A stretch of DNA of 64,000 nt. It comes from an uncultured Bacteroidia bacterium. Lineage in GTDB: Bacteria; Bacteroidota; Bacteroidia; Bacteroidales; UBA932. Under the pieces are notes generated by a model. It was not told the DNA's origin, did not search any database, and saw only the letters and a program-made list of their open reading frames with translations. Shown one piece after another: positions 51,594 through 61,585 of the stretch (positions within the stretch are counted from its first letter, which is position 1; every line of letters starts with the position of its first letter). The stretch covers positions 1 through 64,000 of the forward strand of contig CACXPG010000012.1 in NCBI GenBank assembly GCA_902769525.1. The letters run 5' to 3'. The translations under genes were made by a program, and so were the position numbers.

Positions 51594-51601
51594 TATATTT
51601 G
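51594..51601 (+). promoter_or_regulatory. -7 element of the small lipoprotein gene
   Basis: TATATTTG, a perfect TAnnTTTG, lies 13 bases before the ATG at 51615 and 25 before that at 51627. It overlaps a longer possible frame and excludes its upstream starts. Confidence 0.6.
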
Positions 51602-51614
51602 CGCCTGTAACAAT

Positions 51615-52268
51615 ATGCAGAGTTCAATGAAAACCATAATCGCGATAATGACAATAGCCGCCACTGTGTGTGTCGCTGCCTGCAAAAACAGCAGCACTTC
51701 CGGAAAGCAGAACGGCGGCAAAGACAACCCTCAGCCATCAGTCCTGATAGCCGAAGCCAACACTCCAGAACCAAAGACAATAGACGTTGTGTATATGGCA
51801 AACCTGTACTGCAAGGTTACCGATATGGACAAGGCCAGCATCTTCCTCGGCAAGAAGACTGACTCCCTGTTTATTGTGGAAAAAGACGTGGAGAACAACT
51901 ACGCGGCGGTTTATGCCCAGACTCAGTACGAGAACTCGCTGAAATTCTATATGTGGACAGACAAGGACGGGGAGAAGATTCTGGGAGTTAACCTTACTGA
52001 ATCGGGAGAAAGAGGACACAACAAAAGATCTCTCCAGTTCTTCACATACGATGCAAATGTGGATCTTGTCGTCCCGTGCAAGAGACTGAACGAAGTCATA
52101 ACCAACAAGGTAATGTCCATGAGAAGGAACCTCGCCCTGTTTGTGTTCAGGATTCCTACCGGTCCAGAGGACGAGAACATCACCATGGGCTACTGGGAGA
52201 AGAAAGACAAGGAAAAATACAACGAGCTTGTCTTCGTGTGGGACGGCCACACTTTCAACGTAAACTGA
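51615..52268 (+). CDS. Small lipoprotein of unknown function
   Basis: About 217 residues (start at 51615, or 51627 for MKTIIAIMT). Lipobox CVAACKNSS and a Ser/Gly/Lys linker lead to a beta-rich domain (VVYMANLYCKVTD, GKKTDSLFIVEKD, KFYMWTDKDGEK, LVFVWDGHTFNVN). No family is assigned. It has its own promoter; its stop abuts the stop of the convergent GH84 gene with no base between. Confidence 0.7.
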   Translation: MQSSMKTIIAIMTIAATVCVAACKNSSTSGKQNGGKDNPQPSVLIAEANTPEPKTIDVVYMANLYCKVTDMDKASIFLGKKTDSLFIVEKDVENNYAAVYAQTQYENSLKFYMWTDKDGEKILGVNLTESGERGHNKRSLQFFTYDANVDLVVPCKRLNEVITNKVMSMRRNLALFVFRIPTGPEDENITMGYWEKKDKEKYNELVFVWDGHTFNVN

Positions 52269-54293
52269 TTATTTCGAAGCCTGTTCCCTCAGCCACTGGA
52301 TGAACGGCATAAGACATTTGGCGGAAGGCTCTGCGGTGCGTTCCGCCATTTTTATGTGCTCGCCCATTCCACCCAGAATCTCAAAGCGGAAATCTGGATC
52401 GTTCTCGTAATCTCTCTGAACCGGTTTCTTGCCTTCAATCAGCTGGATGGCCTCATCGGTCATAGCCTCAAGTTTCAGAAGCCATGGGCGTATGTCGTTG
52501 TAGAACAAGCGGTCAGATTCGCTTGAAGAATCTTTCATCTTTTTTATCGCGATGCAGGAAGCGTTCACCTTCTTCAATTCACGTAACAAGGCTCCAGGCG
52601 CAGGCTTTCCTTTCTCAACAGACTGCTTGTATCGCGATACAAGATACTCGAACTGGTCAAAGTCATAGTATCTGAGAGCGGGAATGATCTTCTTCAGGTC
52701 TTCCGACCTTTCCGTTCCCACTACCGCAGGAAGGGCGGCTTCCCAGCTGCGGATGCTGTTGAAGGCGGCGGTGTTCCAGGAATAGTCAGCTGTACTGAAA
52801 AGTCCTATCTTGGACAGTTCTCCCTGCTGCATAGGGTTTACTATCAGCGTGTTTGCTCCGGTAAGGTATTGCTCCAAAGTTGAGGTGCTGTAGATATGGG
52901 TCTCGTCCCTGAAGTTTGTATATGCATCGGCGATGAAGAGCTTGGTCATGTCCGCATCGTTGCACAGGTAGTTCCACCACCAGCTGGTGCTTCTTCCCAG
53001 CCAGGACTTCACTTTTGCAAGGTCATAGTTATTTGGAACAGACCAAACGTTTGCTCCCGTTATGTAAATGTTCACCTTCTCCGGTACAGGAGTCAGGCTC
53101 TGGAAGAAGGCCTTTGCCTGGTCTTCGTCCACCCAGGAATAGGCATACAGCTGCGGCACATAATGCAGCGGCTTTACCGTATCTGCCGGAGCTGTTCCCG
53201 GCTTGTTCCAGCGCTTGTCCATAGTCTGCTGAAGCAGAGTCAGATTGTCTGCGCACTGCTTTAGTATCTTAGGGTCAGAAGACACTCCCACATCGTCCAC
53301 AAACACTCCGAACTGCCTTATTCCCAGAGAATACATACTCTCGAACTTTTTCATTATGTGAGGGATGATATCCTTGTCCTTGCCTTCCGCAAAGGCCTTG
53401 CCCGGATGGATTGCCCAGATGAAATCTACCTTGCACTGCCTTGCAGTTTCTGCAATCTCCTTCATCATGTCCTGAGTAAGATACCCTACTCTCTCCTGCT
53501 CGGCAGTAATGGATGTCGGATACGGCTCTCCCCAGTATCTTGAATGGTAAGGATCGCTCTTTGCCCCGTACATATAGGTGTTCAGCTTGTATCTTGCCAT
53601 GAACTTGAACAGGTCCTTTGTAACAGCCGCAGAATAAGGCACTCCGTAGTACCCCTCTATTACTCCGCGATGCTTCACGTCTGCATAGTCATAAATCGCC
53701 ACAGAAAACATTATTCCCTGTTCCAGCATCTGCTCTAAAGAAGCCAGTCCACAAAAAACAGCATCAGTATTCTCGCCAAGAATAATAACCTGAGCCGCCA
53801 AATCTTTAGGGCCTAAAACGTCTGAGTGGTGTTCATCCAACGCAGCCCTTTCAACAACACACAAAATGTGACGGTCATAACCCAAACTATTAAGAATAAA
53901 GCTCTTGTCCAGTTCCAACCGGTCAGCAACTTTATCAGCCTCTGAACCAGAGTCCACTATGCCCAAATACAAATTTACTCCATCTTTAGAAGGCTCTGCA
54001 GATATTACAACTGGATTACCATGCTCAGACACAATCTGCACTGCCCTATTCACGGTAAAAGTGTCAACACCATTCCCTGAAACAATTGTTACAAGATCTG
54101 CCGTATTAAAATCTGCCATTGCACAAAGCTCAACAATTTTTTGAGGCTTGGGGTAAATGCAGTAACTCAAAGTCCTGTCAGTAAAATGGGCTTTGAATGA
54201 TCGTATCTGCTCTGGAGTCTGAGCCAAAATACTGTTTTGCGCAACGAGAGCCATAAGTGTCAATGTCACTATAAGAGCAATATATCTTTTCAT
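52269..54293 (-). CDS. GH84 beta-N-acetylglucosaminidase
   Basis: About 674 residues from the ATG at 54293 (signal peptide ending NSILAQ). An N-terminal GH20b-like domain is followed by the GH84 barrel: KHRGVIEGYYGVPYS, YGAKSDPYHSRYWGEPYP, and FGVFVDDVGVSSD with the adjacent catalytic aspartates used in substrate-assisted catalysis. A helical C-terminal part completes a protein like the well-studied Bacteroides O-GlcNAcase. It releases GlcNAc from host glycans in the periplasm. Confidence 0.92.
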   Translation of the reverse strand: MKRYIALIVTLTLMALVAQNSILAQTPEQIRSFKAHFTDRTLSYCIYPKPQKIVELCAMADFNTADLVTIVSGNGVDTFTVNRAVQIVSEHGNPVVISAEPSKDGVNLYLGIVDSGSEADKVADRLELDKSFILNSLGYDRHILCVVERAALDEHHSDVLGPKDLAAQVIILGENTDAVFCGLASLEQMLEQGIMFSVAIYDYADVKHRGVIEGYYGVPYSAAVTKDLFKFMARYKLNTYMYGAKSDPYHSRYWGEPYPTSITAEQERVGYLTQDMMKEIAETARQCKVDFIWAIHPGKAFAEGKDKDIIPHIMKKFESMYSLGIRQFGVFVDDVGVSSDPKILKQCADNLTLLQQTMDKRWNKPGTAPADTVKPLHYVPQLYAYSWVDEDQAKAFFQSLTPVPEKVNIYITGANVWSVPNNYDLAKVKSWLGRSTSWWWNYLCNDADMTKLFIADAYTNFRDETHIYSTSTLEQYLTGANTLIVNPMQQGELSKIGLFSTADYSWNTAAFNSIRSWEAALPAVVGTERSEDLKKIIPALRYYDFDQFEYLVSRYKQSVEKGKPAPGALLRELKKVNASCIAIKKMKDSSSESDRLFYNDIRPWLLKLEAMTDEAIQLIEGKKPVQRDYENDPDFRFEILGGMGEHIKMAERTAEPSAKCLMPFIQWLREQASK

Positions 54294-54321
54294 CGCGATA
54301 ATTATTATCTCAAAGATAATT

Positions 54322-54945
54322 TTAATCACCATAGCCCCGTGTAACCCTCTCTATCAAGCTTGAGGGGAAACCTTTTGTCCTGGCATAAGCAATTAAGGAT
54401 GCTTTTGTCTGGAGAGAAGAGTTTCTGAGTTTTGTCTGGAGAGCATAGATCTTTCTCAGAAGGGCTGTTTTCTGCTTGTAATAATCTTTCTTCTGCACAT
54501 CAAGGTCTTTCAGCTGCCGCTCAAGAGATTCAAGCTTGGATTTGTCTTCGGCTGCTTTCTTTTCGGCTTTCTTTTCCAGGTCTTTGCGCTTTTTGGAAAG
54601 AATATCGGTGAGAACTTGAATGGCAAGGTCTTCTTGTTCGTTAATGGCTTCCTCAGCAATGGATTTGTCAACGCCGGCGTCGCTGAGCCCCCTGAGGATC
54701 TTCTCAGGACCCCACTTGGAAAAGCGGAGCTTGTCACGGGTAAAAGCTTTGGCAAAGCGGGCGTCGTCTATGTATTTGTCTTTCTTTAAAGACGAAATGA
54801 TTTCTTCGATTTCCTTTTCCTGCTTTTCAGTCGGGGGAGAATCTTTGGAAAGCCACCGGATGAGCATCTGGCGAGCCTGTCCGGAAGAGATTTCTCTTCT
54901 GGAACACTCCGCCATCAAACGTGCCTTGGCCTGCCGGGAATCCAT
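54322..54945 (-). CDS. recX: RecX family regulatory protein with coiled-coil insertion
   Basis: 207 residues, clearly longer than the usual about 150-160. The RecX core is visible: QMLIRWLSKDSP, YIDDARFAKAFTRDKLRFSKWGPEKI and a C-terminal LIAYARTKGFPSSLI. Between the second and third helical units lies about 50 residues of Lys/Glu-rich coiled coil (KKRKDLEKKAEKKAA .. QKTALLRKIYALQTKL). RecX binds and inhibits RecA filaments; recA lies 3.6 kb away on the other strand. The insertion is the odd feature. Confidence 0.85.
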   Translation of the reverse strand: MDSRQAKARLMAECSRREISSGQARQMLIRWLSKDSPPTEKQEKEIEEIISSLKKDKYIDDARFAKAFTRDKLRFSKWGPEKILRGLSDAGVDKSIAEEAINEQEDLAIQVLTDILSKKRKDLEKKAEKKAAEDKSKLESLERQLKDLDVQKKDYYKQKTALLRKIYALQTKLRNSSLQTKASLIAYARTKGFPSSLIERVTRGYGD

Positions 54946-54948
54946 ATC

Positions 54949-57243
54949 CTAGAAGAAATATCCGAAGGACAGATATGCCCCTATCTTCTTCTTGTTGATA
55001 TCGCTCCAGTGGAGGTTGAATGACAGAGGACCAAGCTTGGTCTGCATAGAATACTGAGAGCCGATGCCCCAGTAGCCCTTGCGGTCAAAGCTGAGCATCT
55101 TGTCCGCACTCTTGCCCGTGCGCAGATAGTTTACTATTGCATAGAAGTAATGCTTCTTGCCGACTTTCTTGCGGACATCCACCCTGAATACGGAAACCGA
55201 ATTGTCAAAGGCGTTGGCATAGTTGATTCCGATGAAAGGAATCTGATGCTCGAAGTAACGGCTTGGTTCAGAGCCTCCAATGAAGTTATAGAAAGGAATC
55301 TCCATACGGTTGCGGATATTGATTCTCCCATAGACGTGAGGCTGTACGGCAAAGCCGTTCCGCAACGGGATTATGGTAGAGAAGTCTAACCTGAAAGAAG
55401 TGAAAGGCTTGAAATCGTGATGAATTCCCAACAGATAGGCAGAGGCGTCTATCTGCAAATAATGGCCGCTTTCAGGGAAGTACCTGCTGTCCCTGGTATC
55501 CATTATTGCACGGCCGAATATTGAGAAATAGGTCTTGGCCCTGATTCTCTCCTCAACATCGCGTTCAGTCATGAACTTGGAGAACTTGAAGTTTTCCATA
55601 CGGGTTCCAATTCTCGTGTTAAAATTCCTGAAATACTTGATGTTGGCGAAAGCCGCCTCCAGGCCCTGGTAGACAAATGCTATGTTGTTCCTGGCTGTTT
55701 TGTCGGAATAGATGTTCACGTCTTTCTTGGCAATGGTATATTCTACTTCCAGTCGAGGGAAAGTGCGGAACACGTAATCGTAACCTAATTTCAAATACGG
55801 GTTCAAGCTCAGGCGGGCTGTTATGTCACCTTTTGAGCCGTGAAGGGCGGACTGGTTAATCCCAAGTTTTACGAGCATCGCTGCTGCCTCTTCTGTATCG
55901 TAACGGGCTCCAATGCTAACTATACTGGAAGCACCCTTGATGAACTTGAACCTGAGGTTGTATTCAGGTACACCTGAACTTTCACTTGAGGAAGGGCTCT
56001 TAGAGAGTGTATAAGTAATCTGGGAGAAGGCCTGGGTTCCCGTGAAAAGGGAAAGGGCGTTGTTGATCTGCACACCGCTCACTACGGTATGCTCTTGAAG
56101 GCCAGCAAGTTTAAGAAGCCATTCACGGTCCCAGTCATCCACACCGTCAAGGGTTATGGTTCCTATTTTCAGTCTGGTCTTGTCTATCTCTACAGCCCTG
56201 TTCACCAGCTTTTCGTCACGGTTCTCGCCGATAAGCTTGGCCAAGGCACGAAGCATCTCGTCTCTATCGTCAGCAGCCTTGTATCCGTTGTACATCAGGG
56301 AGTCCACGGCTTCCTTGGTGAAACTCAGAGTACCGTATTTGGACACGTCCGGACGGATATAGATATCTGTATTCTTCTGGTTTTCCATAAACCTGTCGTT
56401 TCCCATAAGTCCGATGAGCTGCATCAGAACAGCATCTATGCTCTTCAGGTCCTCTGCCGATGCAAGATCGGACTGAACATCCACTCCGATGACTATGTTG
56501 GCTCCCATCTGCCTTGCCACATCAACAGGGAAGTTGTTGACCACGCCGCCGTCCACGAGCACTTTGCCGTCTATGGTCACCGGAGCGAAGAAGCCCGGTA
56601 TAGCCATACTGGCTCTCATGCTCAAAGGGAGATATCCGTGGTCAAGCACAACCTCGTCTCCAGTAGCAAGGTCGGTGGCTATGCAGGCGAACGGGATAGG
56701 AAGGGTCCTGAAATCTATGGAGTCCTGATAACCTACAGCCAGACCGTTGAGAAGATTGAGCACATTATTTCCTTTAACGAAGCCGCCAGGAAGGGAGAAG
56801 CCTTTCTTCTCTTCCTTTTTCTTTGAAGTTAAATTCTCTATGGCAAGAGAAGAAAACGGGATGCTGATAAAGTACTTGTCATCTTCCTGCTTTACGGAGA
56901 AGTTCATGTCCTCTCGCTTGATGTTGTCGGAGAGCAGATATTCCCAGTCCGCATTGGAAATGATGGTATCCATCTGGGCGGAAGTGTAACCCATTGCATA
57001 CAGGCCTCCTATGAGAGCACCCATAGATGTGCCCACAACCACGTCGGGGCGGATTCCCACTTCTTCCAGCTTCTTGATGGCGCCAATGTGCGCGGCACCC
57101 TTGGCTCCGCCGCCGCAAAGCACGAGTCCCACGCTGATTTTCTTCTGCGGTTTTGCGTTCTTTGCACTTTTCTGAGCCGGTACTGTTCCTGCCGCCATCA
57201 GGACAACAAGAATCGAAAGCATCAGTTTTTTCAACTTATCCAT
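54949..57243 (-). CDS. Patatin-like phospholipase with outer-membrane barrel (PlpD type)
   Basis: 764 residues. A signal peptide (ending GTVPAQ) precedes a patatin domain: oxyanion GGGAKGAAHIGA, nucleophile GTSMGALIGG and aspartate DGGVVNNFPVD. A POTRA-like segment (about 355-430; IGTITLDGVDDWDREW) and a 16-strand-type barrel of the BamA/TamA superfamily at the C-terminus follow (RTFPRLEVEYTI, LSFGYFF). It is a type Vd-like autotransported or outer-membrane-tethered lipase. It overlaps the rlmN end by 8 bases. Confidence 0.9.
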   Translation of the reverse strand: MDKLKKLMLSILVVLMAAGTVPAQKSAKNAKPQKKISVGLVLCGGGAKGAAHIGAIKKLEEVGIRPDVVVGTSMGALIGGLYAMGYTSAQMDTIISNADWEYLLSDNIKREDMNFSVKQEDDKYFISIPFSSLAIENLTSKKKEEKKGFSLPGGFVKGNNVLNLLNGLAVGYQDSIDFRTLPIPFACIATDLATGDEVVLDHGYLPLSMRASMAIPGFFAPVTIDGKVLVDGGVVNNFPVDVARQMGANIVIGVDVQSDLASAEDLKSIDAVLMQLIGLMGNDRFMENQKNTDIYIRPDVSKYGTLSFTKEAVDSLMYNGYKAADDRDEMLRALAKLIGENRDEKLVNRAVEIDKTRLKIGTITLDGVDDWDREWLLKLAGLQEHTVVSGVQINNALSLFTGTQAFSQITYTLSKSPSSSESSGVPEYNLRFKFIKGASSIVSIGARYDTEEAAAMLVKLGINQSALHGSKGDITARLSLNPYLKLGYDYVFRTFPRLEVEYTIAKKDVNIYSDKTARNNIAFVYQGLEAAFANIKYFRNFNTRIGTRMENFKFSKFMTERDVEERIRAKTYFSIFGRAIMDTRDSRYFPESGHYLQIDASAYLLGIHHDFKPFTSFRLDFSTIIPLRNGFAVQPHVYGRINIRNRMEIPFYNFIGGSEPSRYFEHQIPFIGINYANAFDNSVSVFRVDVRKKVGKKHYFYAIVNYLRTGKSADKMLSFDRKGYWGIGSQYSMQTKLGPLSFNLHWSDINKKKIGAYLSFGYFF

Positions 57244-58306
57244 AGAAACTAATTGTTTGTTGTGTTGTGTTGTTCTTTTCTTTTCCGCTCAGCATACCGC
57301 ACGCGGCTTCAATGTCCTGGCCTCTTGACGCCCTGAGAGTTGCAGTAATGCCCGCGTTGTTGAGCCTGTCCTCGAAAGCCTGCACGGTTTTCATGTCGGA
57401 AGGAATGTATTCCGTGTCGCCGATATCGTGGAACCTGATGAGGTTTACCCTGCATTCCAGCCCTTTAAGGAGCGAAATCAAGGCATCCGCATGCCTTGGG
57501 GTATCGGTAAGGCCCTTGAACATAATGTATTCGAAACTCACCCTTCTCTGCCCGCTAAAATCGTAGCGGCGGATGATCTTGATGGTTTTCTCCAGAGGGA
57601 AGGCGGCCTCGGAAGGCATCAGTGAAAGCCTCTCCGCGTGGAACGGATTGTGGAGACTTATGGCAAGATGAGCGCGGCTTTCGTCCAGAAACCTCTCCAA
57701 AGGAGACTTCTCCTGGCCTTTGACAGCCTTGTTGACTCCGATGGAACTTACGGTTATCCTCTTCGGGCTCCAGGCGCATCCCCAGTCAGATGTCAGCACT
57801 TCTATAGCCCTGAGCACATTGTCCAGATTGTCAAAAGGCTCCCCCATTCCCATAAAGACCGCATTGGAGAGGTCTTCCGCCTCGTCGATCAGGAAAAACT
57901 GGGAAAGAATCTGAGCAGCGTCCAGATTGCCGTGAAAGCCTTGCCTGCCTGTCATGCAGAAGCGGCAGCCCATCCGGCACCCCGCCTGGGAAGACACGCA
58001 CAGAGTCTTGCGGTCCCCGTCGGGAATCATCACCGCCTCGATGAAATTGCCGCTGAAATCAAAAAGATACTTGCGTGTGCCGTCTTTGCTTAAGGCATAT
58101 TTGAAATAAGGAACGGCTCCTATCTGGTAATTCTCCTCCAGAAGCTGACGTGTCTTCAGGGAGAGGTTTGTCATCGCGGAGAATGAAACCGCCCTTTTCT
58201 GGTAAAGCCACTGGCATATCTGCTTTGCCGTAAAGCCGGGAAGTCCCTCCTGAAGGCAGATCTCCTTCAGTTCTTCAAGAGTAAGCCCAAGCAGTTTCGG
58301 TTTCAT
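57236..58306 (-). CDS. rlmN: 23S rRNA (adenine-2503-C2)-methyltransferase
   Basis: About 356 residues from the ATG at 58306; the -7 element at 58326-58333 excludes the longer upstream frame. The radical SAM motif is CVSSQAGCRMGCRFC with the three cluster cysteines, and the second methylating cysteine lies in ASRGQDIEAACGML. It adds a methyl group to A2503 of 23S rRNA and the matching position in some tRNAs. Its end overlaps the patatin gene, so the two are co-translated. Confidence 0.95.
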   Translation of the reverse strand: MKPKLLGLTLEELKEICLQEGLPGFTAKQICQWLYQKRAVSFSAMTNLSLKTRQLLEENYQIGAVPYFKYALSKDGTRKYLFDFSGNFIEAVMIPDGDRKTLCVSSQAGCRMGCRFCMTGRQGFHGNLDAAQILSQFFLIDEAEDLSNAVFMGMGEPFDNLDNVLRAIEVLTSDWGCAWSPKRITVSSIGVNKAVKGQEKSPLERFLDESRAHLAISLHNPFHAERLSLMPSEAAFPLEKTIKIIRRYDFSGQRRVSFEYIMFKGLTDTPRHADALISLLKGLECRVNLIRFHDIGDTEYIPSDMKTVQAFEDRLNNAGITATLRASRGQDIEAACGMLSGKEKNNTTQQTISFYG

Positions 58307-58325
58307 TTTTCCGTGCAGTTTGTAA

Positions 58326-58333
58326 CAAAGATA
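58326..58333 (-). promoter_or_regulatory. -7 element of rlmN
   Basis: On the minus strand TATCTTTG, a perfect TAnnTTTG, lies 19 bases before the ATG at 58306 and within an upstream extension of the frame, which fixes the start. Confidence 0.6.
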
Positions 58334-58453
58334 GTCTATTAGTTTCAATTCTGGTGAAGGGGAGTTGCATTTGCAGGCAGATTTCAGCAAAAAAGTTTTT
58401 TCATTGACAAGAACTGTCAAAACACCGCTGTATTTTTGCATCGTGATTAAGGA

Positions 58454-58482
58454 TTGAAAAAACAAAATAAATACTATCTTTG
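58454..58482 (+). promoter_or_regulatory. recA promoter
   Basis: TATCTTTG (58475-58482) is a perfect -7 element, with TTG at 58454-58456, 18 bases upstream, as the -33 box. The ATG is 30 bases further at 58513. No LexA box of the known types is recognised. Confidence 0.6.
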
Positions 58483-58512
58483 TAGATACACACAAAACAA
58501 AACTTTAAGATT

Positions 58513-59556
58513 ATGGCTAAAGAGAAAGAGAGAGTTGCCGCCGCAGAGCAGGCAGGCAGCGTAAACGCCGAAAAGTTGAAGGCATTACAGGCTACGCTTG
58601 ACAAGATTGAGAAGGATTTCGGCAAGGGTACGATCATGAAGTTGGGAGACCAGCCAAAATTCGATGTTTCTATCATCCCGACAGGTTCCATAGCGCTGGA
58701 CCATGCGCTTGGAATCGGTGGATATCCAAGAGGACGAGTCATTGAAATCTATGGTCCTGAGAGCAGCGGAAAAACCACACTGGCCATCCACGCCATAGCA
58801 GAGGCCCAGAAGGCCGGCGGCATTGCCGCTATAATTGACGCAGAGCATGCATTTGACCGCACTTACGCCAAGAAATTAGGCGTAAACGTGGACACTCTTC
58901 TGATATCCCAGCCGGACAACGGCGAGCAGGCTCTGGAGATTGCAGACAGCCTGATCAGGTCCGGAGCCATCGATATCGTTGTGATAGACTCCGTTGCAGC
59001 CCTGACTCCAAAGGCTGAAATCGAAGGCGATATGGGAGACAGCAAGATGGGTCTTCAGGCAAGGCTTATGAGCCAGGCTCTGAGAAAACTCACCGCAAAC
59101 ATCTCCAAGACCAACACCTGCTGCATTTTCATCAACCAGTTAAGGGAGAAAATCGGCATCATGTTCGGAAATCCGGAGACTACAACCGGCGGCAACGCCC
59201 TAAAGTTCTACGCCTCAGTGCGTCTGGACGTGAGGAAGCTCTCCCAGCTTAAGGACGGAGACGACGCCACCGGCAACCGCGCCAGGGTAAAGGTTGTAAA
59301 GAACAAGATGGCCCCTCCTTTCCGCAAGGCTGAATTCGACATCGTGTTCGGAGAAGGCATTTCCAAGGTCGGAGAAATCGTGGATCTGGGAGTGGAACTG
59401 GATATCATCAAAAAGAGCGGCAGCTGGTTCAGCTATGGAGAAAGCAAGCTGGCTCAGGGCAGAGACGCCGTCAAGCAGCTTCTCAGAGACAATCCTGAAC
59501 TGTGCGACGAAATCGAGGCAAAGGTTCGCCAGGCTCTCCAGGAAGTCAAAGACTGA
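58513..59556 (+). CDS. recA: Recombinase A
   Basis: 347 residues, standard length. Walker [12 protein letters not shown], the catalytic region [17 protein letters not shown], Walker [10 protein letters not shown], loop [19 protein letters not shown] and [20 protein letters not shown] are all intact. It drives strand exchange and SOS signalling. It is followed after 13 bases by dnaG. Confidence 0.97.
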   Translation: MAKEKERVAAAEQAGSVNAEKLKALQATLDKIEKDFGKGTIMKLGDQPKFDVSIIPTGSIALDHALGIGGYPRGRVIEIYGPESSGKTTLAIHAIAEAQKAGGIAAIIDAEHAFDRTYAKKLGVNVDTLLISQPDNGEQALEIADSLIRSGAIDIVVIDSVAALTPKAEIEGDMGDSKMGLQARLMSQALRKLTANISKTNTCCIFINQLREKIGIMFGNPETTTGGNALKFYASVRLDVRKLSQLKDGDDATGNRARVKVVKNKMAPPFRKAEFDIVFGEGISKVGEIVDLGVELDIIKKSGSWFSYGESKLAQGRDAVKQLLRDNPELCDEIEAKVRQALQEVKD

Positions 59557-59569
59557 TAGCTGATTCCCG

Positions 59570-61555
59570 ATGATAGACCAGGCTACCATAGCTCGTATCC
59601 GGGATGCCATAGATATCGTCCAGGTAATCGGAGACTTTGTCCCTCTGAAAAGGCAAGGCTCCGATTACGTTGCCTGTTGCCCTTTCCATCAGGAAAAAAC
59701 GCCGAGTTTCCACGTTTCGCCATCCAGGCAGTATTTCAACTGCTTCGGCTGCCACGAGAAAGGGAACGCCATTTCCTTCTTGATGAAGCATCAGCAGATG
59801 ACCTATGTGGAGGCCCTCAAATGGCTGGGCAACAAATACGGCATAGAGGTTAACGATGTCCAGGAAAGCTACGAGGATATCCAGAAGAAGAATCATCGCG
59901 ACGCCCTGCTTATTGTCAACGAATACGCAGGCAAGGCTTTTTCAGAAGCCCTCTTCAACACGGAAGAAGGCAAGGCTGTCGGATTGAGCTATTTCAGGGA
60001 AAGAGGCTTTACCGACCAGACCATCAAGGAGTTTGGCCTGGGCTATGCAGACAGGGAGAAAGACTCCTTCACCAGGCAGGCAATCGCTTCGGGATACAAG
60101 AAAGAACTCCTGCTTGAACTGGGGCTTTCTGTCCAGAAGCAGGACGGCCCTTACACCGGAGAAGTTTCAGACAAGTTCCACGAGAGGGTGATGTTCCCTA
60201 TCCGCTCCGTAAACGGCAAGATCGTGGCCTTTGGCGGGCGTATTCTTTCTGCAGAAAAGAGCCCGGTAAAGTACATGAACTCTCCCGAGAGCGAGATCTA
60301 CCAGAAAAAAAGAGTGCTGTACGGTCTTTATGAGGCTCGTAACGCCATATCGCAGAGCAAGAACTGCTACCTGGTAGAAGGCTATACAGACGTGATTTCT
60401 ATGCATCAGGCGGGAATAGAAAACGTAGTCGCAAGCTGCGGAACCGCCCTTACTGAAGAACAGGTCCTGCTGCTCAAGAGGTTCACACAGAAGATTACCA
60501 TAATCTACGACGGGGACAAGGCCGGTATCAATGCCGCCCTGAAAGGCATCAACATGTTCCTCCAGAAAGGAATGAACGTGAAAGTGGTGCTTATTCCGGA
60601 CAACGACGACCCTGACTCTTTCGCCCGCAAGCATACCAAGGAAGAGCTTGAGGACTTCCTCGATAAAGCCCAGGAAGACTTCATCGTCTACCAGTACCGT
60701 ACCCTTTCTGCAAATATCACCGGCGGAGACCCTTACGAAGAGGGCAAGATGATAAACGAGATTGCCCTGAGCGTCTCTATGATAGACGATGCCGGCATCC
60801 GTTCCGCCTACATCAACAAGGCGGCGGAGCTTCTGGGAATTGGCAAGGATAATTTCTCGGAGAAAGTTACCTCCCTTCGCCAGGAAAGGATTAGCCAGGC
60901 CTCGCAGTACAAGTCGGGGCAGAGGAGCTATGTTGCAGCCAGAGAACCGTCAGCTTATCGCGCAGCACAGGACAAACCGCAGAAAACCAAGGCTGAAGAA
61001 GAACTCGGCAAAAGCGAGCAAGACATTATCTTCCTGCTGATAAAGTACGGCAGGAACATTCTCCATAACCTCAAGAACGCCTATGTAGGCGCAGAAAAGA
61101 CATACGAGCCATCAGTGGCAGAATACATCAGAGAATCGCTGAAAGTGGACGGTCTCGAGATTTCAGACCCTGCGCTGAAGAAAATCTATGACATTTATTT
61201 TGAAAAGGTGGGAGCAGCAGACGGCACTCCGGAGGTGGAAAGGCTGTTTACCGGCAGTCTGGACCAGGATGTTTCCACCCAGGCCATTGAGATTCTGTCT
61301 CCTTCCTACCAGCTGAGGTCAGAGGCAATACAGAAAGAGGAAGATAAAAGACACATAAATCTTGATGCAATACTTCCGAGAACCATTTACGTATATAAAT
61401 CAAAAGTGATAAATTCGCGTCTTGAAACGCTTCGGACCACATTGCTCTCTCTCGGCGAAGACCAGGAAGAGCAAAAGCTGAAGCTTACACGACAGCTTCA
61501 GCAGCTCTCTATGGTAAAGAGCAGGCTGCTAAGAGAAGCCAAGTTCGCCAAATGA
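59570..61555 (+). CDS. dnaG: DNA primase
   Basis: 661 residues. The CHC2 zinc finger (CPFHQEKTPSFHVSP .. FNCFGCHEKGN), the RNA polymerase core with EGYTDVISMHQAG and IYDGDKAG (TOPRIM acidic residues), and a C-terminal helicase-binding region (about 450-661) are present. It makes RNA primers for replication. Its placement directly after recA differs from the usual rpsU-dnaG-rpoD order. Confidence 0.96.
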   Translation: MIDQATIARIRDAIDIVQVIGDFVPLKRQGSDYVACCPFHQEKTPSFHVSPSRQYFNCFGCHEKGNAISFLMKHQQMTYVEALKWLGNKYGIEVNDVQESYEDIQKKNHRDALLIVNEYAGKAFSEALFNTEEGKAVGLSYFRERGFTDQTIKEFGLGYADREKDSFTRQAIASGYKKELLLELGLSVQKQDGPYTGEVSDKFHERVMFPIRSVNGKIVAFGGRILSAEKSPVKYMNSPESEIYQKKRVLYGLYEARNAISQSKNCYLVEGYTDVISMHQAGIENVVASCGTALTEEQVLLLKRFTQKITIIYDGDKAGINAALKGINMFLQKGMNVKVVLIPDNDDPDSFARKHTKEELEDFLDKAQEDFIVYQYRTLSANITGGDPYEEGKMINEIALSVSMIDDAGIRSAYINKAAELLGIGKDNFSEKVTSLRQERISQASQYKSGQRSYVAAREPSAYRAAQDKPQKTKAEEELGKSEQDIIFLLIKYGRNILHNLKNAYVGAEKTYEPSVAEYIRESLKVDGLEISDPALKKIYDIYFEKVGAADGTPEVERLFTGSLDQDVSTQAIEILSPSYQLRSEAIQKEEDKRHINLDAILPRTIYVYKSKVINSRLETLRTTLLSLGEDQEEQKLKLTRQLQQLSMVKSRLLREAKFAK

Positions 61556-61585
61556 CGCGTCCGGAGAATACAACAGAAACTGAAT

